64,000 nt of DNA from Neonectria sp. B-13 (GCA_002682825.1 NOKP01000029.1:434001-498000); one strand, 5' to 3'; numbered from the stretch's first letter, positions 33,924 through 44,420 are shown. Made by a program: numbers and translations. Notes: a model not told the origin generated them from the sequence alone.

Positions 33924-35799
33924 CTAAACCAGTGTAAACGTGCGTAGGGATAAGCCATCGTTCCGCCATGCTTCCCCTTGCATCACTCCTTCCACATATG
34001 CATGTCCAATTACCTCATACCTCTTTGATCCAGCTTCTCTCAATAACATAGGAACGCAAAGCCCAGATATAAGAACGAGAATATCCCCTTTCTGTACAAA
34101 ACTTGGGCTAACTCCAGTATGGCTTCCCGTCGTCCTGAAGGCCATCTCACCACATTGCCCTAACAAATCAGACCAGGTAGGGATCGGCCTGAAACCATCA
34201 TTCCCTTCATTGACACAAATAATGCGACCTAACTCTTTACCAGTAGTTTCTAACGATTGGTCGAGAAGGATGAAGTCGGGGTTTGAACTGCCGGCAGCCC
34301 TGTACTCACGTGTATCCCGTCGAGGATAAGGCCGGCTCCAATCCGGGACCCACGTTGGTACGCCTTCCGGGGCGGGAGTGGAGGCTTCGATTAAGATTTC
34401 CAACGAGTTTTGCCACTCAATTAGACGTCGAGTGAATTTGAAAAAGACCGTTGCCGTGCTCTCAGACGCACTGTAGTCTGGGTCATCCAATTCGATACCA
34501 AGAGTTGTTAGGACTCCGAATAGCGCAAACACTTTATCTTTTTGAACGGTTGCGGCGCGAGCACGTGTTTTGTTAAGGGTGCCAACAAGACCATTCCGCA
34601 GGAACTCTTGCCAAGAAACCATGTCTCGAGGTGGCGTAAGAAGCCATTGCGCAACAAAAGTCCAAATTAAGATCGCAAGCACCCAGACATCTGCGTCGGT
34701 GTTGTATAGCCGCCATATACCTCGCACATATCGTCGAACTGCTACGTAGCAAATCTGACCAGCAACTAGTATGCAGGTGATGACCCAAAATATATGCAGT
34801 CTGCGAACCGTGCTTCGAGAGTCTCCTGCATCAAATGTCGTCAATATCCATCTGTATGATTGCTCGGTCTGTTCGAGGCTATGCCAATCCTTTCGCAGTA
34901 GGCACATCTGAAAGAACGCAGCAGCCGAGAGTGAATTCCAAGCATATCTCGTCTCTTCGTTATTTTGCCATGATGATTCCTCATGAGTACCATTTCGCTC
35001 AAGTGCTAGGTCGCAACCCCATAGCAGACAGTCCCACGAAATAATCGTCTTCCCGCATACAACGAGCGCCTTCCTAGCGAACACAAGCTCCTGGAGAGTC
35101 CATATGCGTCTAAACCACCCGCGACTAAGAACATCCTGCATAGCGTTGGTAGCGTCGGCTCGAAACTGGATACTAGACGTGGCATACAGCCGCCTGTAGA
35201 TGCCTGAGAGAAGACTTAGTCCTGTATGTGATCAAAGTCAAACTCCATAGAATCTCACCGGTTCTTATATATTGTAGCTTATCTTTGATTTGGATCCACA
35301 ATACCGTAAGGGTCAAACTGTATGAGGGCCTCTCAGCTAGCACTGGCCATGCGCGTTTTGAGACATCCTCGCACCAACGCAGTGCATCGTCCAATTTGTC
35401 GGTACTTTCACCAAGCCAAATATACACAACTTTAGCATTCCAGTAAATGTCTCCCATAAGAGTCACCTGGTGGCCTTTCTCCTCAAAATTGTTTTGATTA
35501 ATACAAATAGCATCAATCCACAGTACTCGCCGTTGAGGGATGGCTCTTAGCCGCCGAAGGGCATCATAGCAGTTTTGAGTAACTGAAAACCTTTCACTGT
35601 TGATGTACACGGGTTCGCTTGACATCTTCACACCCCAAACATAAGACAGGGCTTTGTACGATGGGTTTTCGTCAATATCGGCTTCGTGGAGAGTAGCACG
35701 AATTGAGTCTGTTGAACTAAAGGGCGCGGGTTCAACATCGAGCAGCCGAATTTTTCGACCCGGAGCCTGCGACAGGCAGTTCCGATAGAGTGATGTCAT
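33924..35799 (-). CDS. HET-domain protein with two internal transmembrane helices
   Basis: Two exons, 35799-35259 and 35203-33924, with a 55-nt intron (GTGAGA donor, GACTAAG branch, CTCAG acceptor), give 606 aa. The HET domain is complete: YKALSYVWG (~49-57), LWIDAICINQNN, HQVTLMGDIY, VVYIWLGES and, after the splice, RGWFRRIWTLQE. Two hydrophobic helices then follow at about residues 316-336 (LHIFWVITCILVAGQICYVA) and 353-369 (VWVLAILIWTFVAQWLL). After these comes the usual HET C-terminal region with VFALFGVL and VPTWVPDWS. HET domains trigger incompatibility-type cell death; membrane helices between the two regions are uncommon and suggest a membrane-tethered form. No lesions seen. Confidence 0.85.
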
Positions 35800-37845
35800 G
35801 TTGTGAAGGGTAGGGTGTCACCTTATCCGCGTTTGTGATCCGACTCAAGCTCTTCAAGGACGTCAGCGAGATGGAGATNNNNNNNNNNNNNNNNNNNNNN
35901 NNNNNNNNNNNNNNNNNNNNNNNNNNNNNNNNNNNNNNNNNNNNNNNNNNNNNNNNNNNNNNNNNNNNNNNNNNNNNNGAAGGGATAGGAATCGTGTCAT
36001 CTAGAGTGATGAGAAAGGAAGGGAAACGTGTCATCTAGGATGACTAGGTTGTTGAGGGCATCAAGGTTCGTAGCTAGGTTGTTGAGAGAGGTCAAATTGG
36101 TCAACCTTTGTAAGACCATCGGGCCTAGGAAGCTTGTCATGTGGGGGAACCTTGTGATAGCCAATGCAATGTGACAGAGATCCTAGGCAGCAAAGCAGCC
36201 CCGCCAAGAAAACAGAAGAAAATAACGGCAGTTCACATCAAGCCTTAAATTTGCAACAGTTCCTCTTTTTATCCTTTGGCTTAACTAGTGTTCCTTCTTT
36301 AAAGCCTATGTCCCTGTGGTCACTCGATGTAATGGCTTCGATGTCTCGGCGTTGTCCGTTACACTAGCCAGCCTGTTAGCAAAGGAGGAGGATGGAGAGA
36401 CCTGTGAGCTCAGAGTTGAGGTATGCTAACAGTAGTGCTTACGACTAAGCCAGTCTTGCTTGACATCCAATGGAAAGCCCGTAGGGGCCAATCCGTAACA
36501 ACGCTAATGCAAGCCATTTCTATTTTACACAGTCATTATCGTCACCAGCGATTTCCTTGTGACAGTTAAACACGATCGCCGTGATACACAAACCGCCACT
36601 CATGATCATCACTGGTTTAGTAGGAGCTCGAAGAGTACAACGTGCCCACTCTTCGACATATTCCGAATTCTCTTGCCTTAATCTTTAGGAAAGTTTGATT
36701 CACATGTCTGTCTGGACGAACCTTACGTGACATTTGAATTTAGACTTTCATCCATGCATGTAACACGGCAATATAATACGAAAAATATACTGTGGGAATG
36801 GGTTGCCCGAGAGCTATGTGAGTTGAAGTTGAGATGATGTGCGGCTCCGATCACATTCTGCCTTACCAAAAGGCTACAGAATGTCGGGTTATGTGAGTAG
36901 GCACTTAAGCCTTAGTGTAAAGTATATAAACTAGTTGCTAGAGCCGATCCTGGTGCTTTGTTGAAAGATGTTGTAGTACTAATGGAGCCTGGGATCGAGA
37001 TAGAGATGCTAGCTGTAATGTAGACCGTTATATCACACAGTGAGGTCGATGTGTAGATGATGAGAGCAGCCATCCCTCCCTGAGGCCAGCTAGAAATCGT
37101 TTGTCATTACCTTAATACTATTCGTAGTAGGAAGAGAGAGAGACATAAGTGGCTTGATAGCATGAATTCCATTTCATAATGCTAACATGATTGCACTCAT
37201 CTCTATACTTTGGGAAATAAAGCCTGTTCACTTTTCAGCCTCGGGCGGGCAGCCATGGGCTGCACTTCAGTAGCCAGATGATATTCCTTTGGTACGGCAT
37301 TTGCCGCGAGAATCAATAGTCTAAACGCTATGCGTGTGGCTAGGCTAGGGAGAGTAATCTGTGAACCTCGACCAATTAATGCTGGGGTAGAGGTTCGGAC
37401 AGAGGACATCGGCAAGCGGAACGTTGGATTGTGGCTGTCTCGGCTTTTGTTCATGGTAGACCCACTTAGCCAGCAGTCCGACTAGCCTATCCAGGGCTGG
37501 GGGTGACCCCCCTCCAGCTCCAAACCAGTGGATGGCATTCATGTCGTGTCATTCATCAGCCCAGGGACTGTCATGTTATGTCGGCAAGGTGAAGGTAAAT
37601 CGCATCCTCACACTAATCACATGCCAGATAAGCCGTCACAGTTCAGATAAGACATCAGGAAATTAAGGCCATCACAACCCTTCAGCGCGCATATCACGTC
37701 GTAACCACAAGACCATATCATGCCACTTCCCAGCCTTGCCCTACTTAATTCGTCTAGTTCCTAACACCTCGGCAGTATCTTCTCCGGCACTGAGATGCAT
37801 TCCTTGACTTAGACAGGCGCCGCTTCTTCCAACACGCGCTTTGCC
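35800..37845. other. Intergenic, about 2 kb, containing the gap
   Basis: Bases 35979-36150 after the gap contain short imperfect repeats (GTGTCATCTAG twice; TAGGTTGTTGAG twice). The remaining ~1.7 kb shows no gene. It ends just before the ATG of the HET-like gene at 37846. Confidence 0.4.
35879..35978. other. Assembly gap, 100 N
   Basis: Exactly 100 unknown bases, the usual arbitrary scaffold-gap size. The true distance across it is unknown and the short repeats on its right flank may be why assembly broke here. Confidence 0.98.
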
Positions 37846-40388
37846 ATGGTATCCGACCTCCCATTGAGGCTCCTCGGCCACGAAAACGGGGCCTTCTCCG
37901 TCTTCGACCCCCGCTCCCACGGGGTAGATCACTTCGACATAATCTCCTACACCTGGGGCGATGAGGTAGCCCCATACAATTGCGGAATAAACGGCGTAAA
38001 CTGGGCCGTGAAAATAGACTCGCAGAAGCTCGAAGACATCAAGAGCCTGATGATTAGCGCCGGCGTGCGGTACCTGTGGGTGGACTGCGTGTGCATAAAC
38101 CAGGGCGACAAGACAGAGAAGTCCACTGAGATATCCAAGATGTACGAGTACTATATGAGAGCCGGCACGTGCCACATCCTGATCGACATGCCCGAGGTGT
38201 GGGACCCGCAGGAAATTGTGGGCAACTTGACGTTCATCAACCACATAGTGACCCACATGGTCGGGGCGGCGCTCGCCTCGGAGGCCACGGGGCTGACTGA
38301 GAACATGACCAACCGCCTGTCGATGTGGGCGAACAAGGAGTGGACTTTCGGCGTCGACGTCTCAACGGTGAAGTCCACCGGCATCGAGATGGGCGTGCTG
38401 AACTGCTACTCGACGTCCATCAACCACGTCAGGTCGCTGTTCCAAAATCTGTACTTCTCCAGGGTATGGACGTTCCGTACGTAACTTCCCGCGTCCTTTC
38501 TTCCTTCTCTTGGGACGTCTCGGGAGCCCGCAGCTATGAGACTTGGGTTCTTGATAGCTTGCAGCCCCCATCAGGCTCCCGAGGTACTCCTGCGCTTTCT
38601 TGAAGAGGAAAATACTGACGCTGGATCTTGGCAGAGGAAATGATACTCGGAAAGAACATAACCATGTGGGGTATAAATCCCGAGAGGATATCTTGTATAG
38701 GAGAGCTCCCTATCTGGATGGACTTGGCTACAGACTCTAAGGACAAGGCACACAAACTAAAGGCGTGGATAGAAAGGGCCAGGCTCCTGAACACCGGAGC
38801 GGTCAACGCGGTCTTGAGGGTAATAGAGGAGGATCTGCAGTCCCTCACTTGGCTGCAGAAGCAGGTCTTGGGAATTAGCTCCGCGAGGACGGACATCATA
38901 AACGGAGGCCCTTACTGGTGGTACGAAAACTACAAGGGGATAAGCAACATATTCTCGGCCGTCTCTATAACGCCGCGGAAGTGCAAGGAAAACCCGGACA
39001 TCTTCAGGGGGCTCCTAGGCGTCTTCAGCGGGCTGTTCACCACAGAGGAGATAGAGAGGGAGATGCTCGGAGACGACATGGAAAGGATCTCGTTCAATTT
39101 TTTTAAGCAGCTCTCCAACAAGACGAAGTACGCCTGGACCAAACTCGCGATAAGCAGTAGAGAGAGGGGGGAGCGGGACTGGATACCGGTGGTAGAAAAC
39201 TACAGTGGGGTCATGACCACCGACTGTTTCGCCGGGGTGGTCAACCTAGGATGGCTGAACAAAAAAGGCCAGGCGAAGGCCACAGCGATGACGGGCATCA
39301 AGGGAGTCCCGCGGAAGTACATGAAGATCCTGCTCAGCGAGAACCAGAAGAACAGAGGTTTCCACTTCGTCTTCAAGGGCTGCAACTGCGGGAAGGAAGT
39401 GAAAACCGGCACCTTCAGCAGCGAGCCGATACCCACCTATGATCAACCCAGGAACGTGGCAAAGGACGAGACCGGCAAGATACTGGTGCAGTGTGCGACG
39501 ATCTTGGGAAGTCTCATGGACCCCGGCTGCAACGTCATCGATTATAGGTGGAGGCTGCTCGACAAGCTCCAGCCAAACTGGAAACCCACCGACCCCATTG
39601 CAAAGCCCAAGAAGTGGATAGACAGATGCGTGAGCGGCACCCCTTGGGAAAACCCAATGCTCAGGGTCCACAACCTGTCGATGAACTACCGGATGCCAGA
39701 AATAAAGGGCTGCGAATCCCGCCTCGCGAACGAAAGCACGGCGAACATTTCGTGCAAAGTCAGTGTAAATTGCGGGTGCACGATAGTCGCTCCGTTTTCG
39801 CTCATATTCGAAGCCATAACCGCGGTGAAGGGGAGCTTCCTCGGTGATACGTCGGCAACCCTGGACGACGACAACAGGATAACTCTGAAAGACGGACTCG
39901 GGTTGGTGCAGGTCGGAGACATAGGCAAGACCTTCAACCTGGTAGCGTTCGGAGGCGACGTCAAGGCCCGTACGTAACATCCTGCATTGTTTTTTTCTTC
40001 TCTTGGGCCGCCTCGGAAGCCCGCAGCTTGGGCTCTTATTGGCTTACGGCTCCCATCAGGCTTCCGAGGTACTCCCGCGGTTTCTTAAAGAAGAAAATAC
40101 TGACTGTGTATGTTGGTAGACAAGTCTTATGCTTCCAGCTGCAGGAGCATAAAAAAGAACAAGCCCGTAACCCTCAAGCCACTGTGGCCCAGCGGCAGGG
40201 TCCTGGTAAGAGAGGAATTCGTCCACAACATCACGCACGTGACGAAGAACTACGGGTACGTGAGAACCGGAGGCTCCGGGAACTTGCTGATATGCAGAAA
40301 CCACCCCTTAGCTCGGTACAAGATCATAGGAGTTTGCATAGACGAGTATATTCAATACAAAAAGGCAAGCACAGTAACCATTCGATAA
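37846..40388 (+). CDS. HET-like protein carrying two related introns
   Basis: Exons 37846-38476, 38635-39969 and 40120-40388 give 744 aa. HET motifs: DIISYTWGD (~31-39), VRYLWVDCVCINQGD (~74-88), EISKMYEYYMRAGTCHILID, and FSRVWTFQEMILGKN across the first splice. The rest (~215-744) is a long domain that I do not recognise, with several Cys pairs (CNCGKE, VNCGCTI). Both introns interrupt a codon after its first base, following a C, and start GTACGTAAC; they are copies of each other (listed separately). Codon use differs from neighbouring genes, with many ATA isoleucine and AGG/AGA arginine codons where neighbours prefer ATC and CGN. This hints at a different origin. No lesion seen. Confidence 0.85.
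38477..38634 (+). repeat. Introner-like intron, copy 1 (158 nt)
   Basis: Donor GTACGTAAC, branch region AATACTGAC, acceptor TTGGCAG. A 10-bp stem pairs CTCGGGAGCC (38519-38528) with GGCTCCCGAG (38574-38583). Aligns along its whole length with the intron at 39970-40119; in the first 59 bases I count 49 identities. Confidence 0.8.
39970..40119 (+). repeat. Introner-like intron, copy 2 (150 nt)
   Basis: Same donor (GTACGTAAC), pyrimidine run, CTCTTGGG box, stem-loop and AATACTGAC branch region as copy 1, ending TTGGTAG. The stem pairs CCTCGGAAGCC (40011-40021) with GGCTTCCGAGG (40059-40069), so a G-C pair of copy 1 is an A-T pair here. Confidence 0.8.
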
Positions 40389-41533
40389 CCAGGAGGAGAA
40401 CTCCGGGGGGCTTGAGTTGGATTTGCGGGGAAGAATGAAAAAGGGCAAGAGGGCGTCGACTGGGAGGAAATGCCGCTGGAGACTTCGCTCAGCGGAGTAA
40501 GGGATAGAAATTGGATATATCCTAGGGCTAAAGTATAGTAATAGGCTATAAGTCTTCGTATAGCCCTACTTTACTACCAGTCCCCCTTTTATTACTACTA
40601 ACTTTACATTATAATAATACAGTTCACTGTTGAAACTACTGTTTGGACTACTGTTTCTGCTTATCCGCGATTCCGCTGAATCACGTGTTTCATTTGCTTG
40701 AGCTTAACGGGGGGATAGATCTTTGGATTTTGAACCTAATGATTGAGGCCGGGCTTTTATTCCAAGGGATCTTAGCCTTTTCCAAGATCTAGCTTTTCTA
40801 GCTGATTGAGGCAGCAAAACTTACACCTTAACTTAACAGTAGAAACTTTTATCTTCTTGAGTTATTATTGCCTTAGGCTTAGATATTAAGCCTATTATAC
40901 TATTATTTTTTCTATTTTCTTTTTATACTATTTAACCTTTAGCTCCTTCTCTAGGTATATACTACTAAGAGCTATTACATTTAAATACTATTATCTTTTC
41001 TATTTTCTTTTTATACTGTTTAACCTTTAGCTTATTCTCTAGGTATATACTACTAAGGGCTATTATATCTAAATAAATTCTATATATTAATTATTTAATA
41101 ATTTATTACTATTTGTATTATAATCCTTTTAATGAGTAGATTTTTGTTATTATAGATCTATTCTAAACATAAGTAGACAGGTTTCAACCTAAGTTGTAAC
41201 ATAATACATATCAGCTAAAACCAACGCTTATAAAGTCGTGCCCTAAGTAAGGACTTGGTTATAGCTAATCTTGTCATTTATCACTTGAGTAGTTTGTTTA
41301 TAAGAATGCCCTTTTCCTCGTCTTTTTATTCTATTCTTTTCGCCTCGGGAGGAATTAATATGTTATTTCGTTCGTAGTCTTAAGTCTGAAATGACCTAAA
41401 AACACGAGAACGCATATTCAATACGGTTGAGGATCACATCTCCAAAAGGAATCCAGGTCTCCTACAACCTGCTTTGTGATTAGAGCGGAGAACAGAGGCT
41501 TCAGCAACGAGAGGCTATGAAGATGGCCACAGT
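40389..41533. other. AT-rich repeat-bearing intergenic DNA
   Basis: Strongly A/T-rich from about 40500 to 41400, unlike the rest of the window, with TA-rich text typical of RIP-mutated transposon remains in ascomycetes. It holds an 88-bp tandem repeat and a stretch related to 28.2 kb. No gene. Confidence 0.55.
40897..41073 (+). repeat. 88-bp tandem repeat, two copies, AT-rich
   Basis: Bases 40897-40984 and 40985-41072 align almost base for base (both hold TTTAACCTTTAG and CTAGGTATATACTACTAAG). The few differences are mostly transitions. Confidence 0.8.
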
Positions 41534-41923
41534 GAAGGACATCGAGCTAGCGAAAAGCTGCAAGCCATATTGTCCCTATCTGAGAACCCAGACATGATTG
41601 ATCCACAGCTATTCGTGGACCAGCATTCTCAGAAGCATTTGAAGAGTACAGAGGCCGATACATCGTCCCCCACCCAAAGCTACCTCGAAGGGGCCCAAGC
41701 CAGTCAACCCATTGCACTTAACGCAGACAAAGATATCTGGGAAATAGATCGATTGTCGGCCCAATGGAAGCAGGGAAATTTCGTGAAGTGGAAACACTTC
41801 TCAGACGAGAACTCGTGGTAGAGGCAGGACGACACCAGCGACGAGCTCGTCAGCAAGTTCGATGCAAGCTTCTCGGATAACAGGGGAAATCATGATAGAT
41901 ATGTCTTTTTTATTCAAAATTAA
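41534..41923 (+). pseudogene. Chromodomain relic interrupted by TAG
   Basis: A frame reading SEKLQAILSLSENPDMIDPQ continues to WEIDRLSAQWKQGNFVKWKH and FSDENSW, matching the chromodomain pattern (W-E-x-[DE]-R-[IL] ... [LF]-V-K-W-K-x-[FY] ... [NT]-[ST]-W). TAG at 41819-41821 follows the final Trp. The same frame then goes on with DDTSDELVSKFDASF, the kind of acidic/helical tail that follows in the family, to a stop at 41921-41923. It could be the integrase tail of a dead Ty3/gypsy chromovirus or a fragment of a chromatin protein; the adjacent AT-rich repeat DNA favours the former, but no other retroelement domain was seen. Confidence 0.5.
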
Positions 41924-42343
41924 CTCATTTTTATATCGCTGATAAGGGCCTAAGACGAGGCTCCACTAAAGGTGGCGAGACATCAAAGCTGGATCTTGTC
42001 TCGGCTTGCAAGATGGCGGAGGCGGGGTGAACTCCTCGGCGCATATGAGCTGGCAGTGTGGCTGTGCAATGCTGGCTGCATCGATTGCATCTGTGTTTGG
42101 AGGAAGAGAGCTGCGGGTTCAAGCCCAGGCTGCCTTTTTATCGCTTTGGTTCGCCTGGGTACCTCTGATCTGCGGTTGCGGTTTACTCAGCCACCACCTT
42201 GACTCGGCTCAGCCGAACTCTTTCCACACCCTCCTCCGAAACCAATGGCATTGTCGATTATATAAACCTCTTGGTAGTTTCCTTGTTTGCTCTCATTTTC
42301 TGTTTGTATCATTCATCGTTCGCATCTACAGCCTGTCTTGGCA
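41924..42343. other. Intergenic, 420 bases
   Basis: Promoter region of the next gene, with a TATATAAA-like element (TTATATAAAC, 42257-42266) about 80 bases before the ATG at 42344. No other feature. Confidence 0.45.
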
Positions 42344-43821
42344 ATGGACCCTCTTTCGGTTGCCGCATCAGTCGTCGGTCTTCTCGCTGCGGGCGGCAAA
42401 GTGACCTCGTTGCTCTTCGCCATCATTTCATCATGCAAAGACTCCCCGGAGCTCGCGCGGAGCATCATGTGGGAGGTGGCCGACATGTCCGCCGCGCTCG
42501 GACACCTCCAGGACTTCGTCGGCGGCCGCACGGCACCGACCTCTGAGAGGGGAAGCCTGATCTTGCTCGACCAACTGCTTACAACATTGACCGGATGCGT
42601 TACGACGTACTCGGACCTCCACTTCATGCTCACGAGTCTGAATATTAGCGAGGATATGGGGACATTCGATCGAATCAAGTGGATGAGGCAGGAGGGCAAG
42701 CTCAACTCGCTCGTCCAGAGGCTGCAGAACCACAAATCGTCACTGACACTGATGCTAACTATCATTCAATGGTATTTTCGCAGCATGACTCACATCATAT
42801 CAAAGACTTGAACCTGACCACCTGGTAGCAAATCCATGGAAGAAGCACAAAGCTCCACACAAAAGCTATGTTTTCTCGTTGAGCAAGTTCTGGAGAGCAA
42901 TCACGACCTCGCTGAACGAATACGAGGTCTAGAACGCGAAGGCTCGATCATCTCCAGGGCCCGATCGGAAATAGGTATCGGAGATGATGCCTCTACAATT
43001 CGTCAAGCTGGCGCGGGAAGAGAAAGGTTGCTACAGACGGGAGATACATCTGCAAAGCGTTTCGCATTCGAGGACGACCTCGCATCATCTCATGTCTACA
43101 ACAAAGCAATCTATCGACATTCGCAGCTCTCTTTAACTAGCACTGCCCTATACACTACGGCACTCTCTGTCTTCTCCAAGCTCAGTCTGTCCCAAATCTC
43201 CAGCATATCGTTCTATGCGCTACCGATATGTGCTGTCGATCTGACCAACAGCGAACTCTTCATTTTTGGTGAGGAGGGAGCGTTTCTTCTCGAACCACCG
43301 CCGGCACCGTTGGAAGAACTGGGGGCGTCTGAGATCCAGGCACGCCGGTCCTTCATCAGCACCATTCGTGCTCGTCGTCGGCCTGCCTCCGTAGTAGGAT
43401 CAAAAGCGACGACAAAGGGGAGCGGCTTGCTAGGTCGCTTCGCGACTCCGCAGAAAAGAATCATTCTATCAGCGCCGGAATATCCGATACATGTCACACA
43501 CGTTGCCTTTGACCATGGAAAGGGTGAATTCACGGTACGCATTATAACAGTCTAGATATTGTGAAGGCTCCTCGCATCACTAACTAAGAAAAGGGACTTC
43601 CGAAAGAATGGAAGAGGATTATTGACAGCAGTAGCGGTATCATGTCTGATACCAATCATCTTGATGGCTTCTCAAAGGCAGAAATTGCACCAAAGTTGGA
43701 TTCGGCAGAAGATGAAACTCAGATAACTACTCCACTCAGAGTCAACAAGGACATTCAGGTGGAAACTCTCTATCACGAACATGAAAGAGCCCCTGACACG
43801 ACCAAGCCTCCTCATCGATGA
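42344..43821 (+). CDS. STAND-type N-terminal domain fused to a CRIB motif
   Basis: Exons 42344-42771, 42829-43534 and 43594-43821 give 453 aa; both introns (GTATTT...GGTAG; GTACGC...AAAAG) keep frame. Residues 1 to about 190 are the helical N-terminal domain seen on many fungal STAND proteins (starts MDPLSVAASVVGLLAAGGKV). A middle part has FEDDLASSHVYNKAIYRHSQ and SLSQISSISFYALPI. Near residue 365 a CRIB/p21-Rho-binding motif reads ISAPxYPIHVTHVAFD...GEFTGLPKEW: the ISxP, HxxHVxFD and FTGLPxEW landmarks are all present, the last completed by the second splice. A direct link from a death-type signalling domain to Cdc42/Rac binding is thus predicted. The stop TGA (43819-43821) may be premature, because coding-like sequence continues in frame. 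Confidence 0.8.
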
Positions 43822-44420
43822 AGACTGTGGAAGCCAGTACTCGAGCATGGCAGCAACCCTGCATCCTCGGGGCCTGACGATAGCAACAACGACAGTCATA
43901 CGGTAGCGAGCAGAGCACGTATTCCCTCTACCACTGACCCTCACGCACGAACGCCTTTCCCCGACGATCCATGGGAACGGCCGTAGTGGCACCGACACTC
44001 CTATTGGGATGAGGAGCAGTATCAATCCAAGAGAATTTTCCTCGAAGAACGCCTCACAGACAAGGTCAAGACAGAACGTGAAGATGAGGAAGGCGACAGA
44101 AGATCCCGAGAAGAGCTGGAGGAAATATGGATGCTTCGATGAACACTTCTCAAGACCCAGACAGATGGGGGAGTACGAACATCAGATGAGGCACTATAAT
44201 CTTCGGTGGAAGGGTATGACGCGGGAACAGATTGAGGTTGAGGGCCGAGAAGCCCTTTCAAGATGGGAAGAACAGGAAGAACGGCAAAAGAGGGAGCCAC
44301 CGATGAAGGGTATTTTCAGACAGTCACTGACCCAAGAAGATGTCGACGCAAAACACCGTGTCTGGGATGATCTGGGAGTCAGCCGCGAGGAACAGGCTGA
44401 ACTTGTTCGAATGTTTAGTC
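43822..44420 (+). pseudogene. Broken C-terminal extension of the CRIB gene
   Basis: Directly after the TGA the same frame continues RLWKPVLEHGSNPASSGPDD and TPFPDDPWERP, meets TAG at 43984-43986, and continues WHRHSYWDEEQYQSKRIFLE and a Glu/Arg-rich helix to a stop at 44140-44142. From about 44110 a shifted frame carries charged helical sequence (YGCFDEHFSRPRQMG, LRWKGMTREQIEVEGREALS, DVDAKHRVWDDLGVSREEQA) to about 44420. This looks like one coding segment with two nonsense changes and one frameshift or unrecognised intron. It could alternatively be a separate small gene. Confidence 0.45.

Noticed and set aside
35222..35258. 37-nt intron in the HET gene
   Set aside because: Below normal intron size; the 55-nt alternative (35204-35258) also keeps frame and has a GACTAAG branch site before CTCAG.
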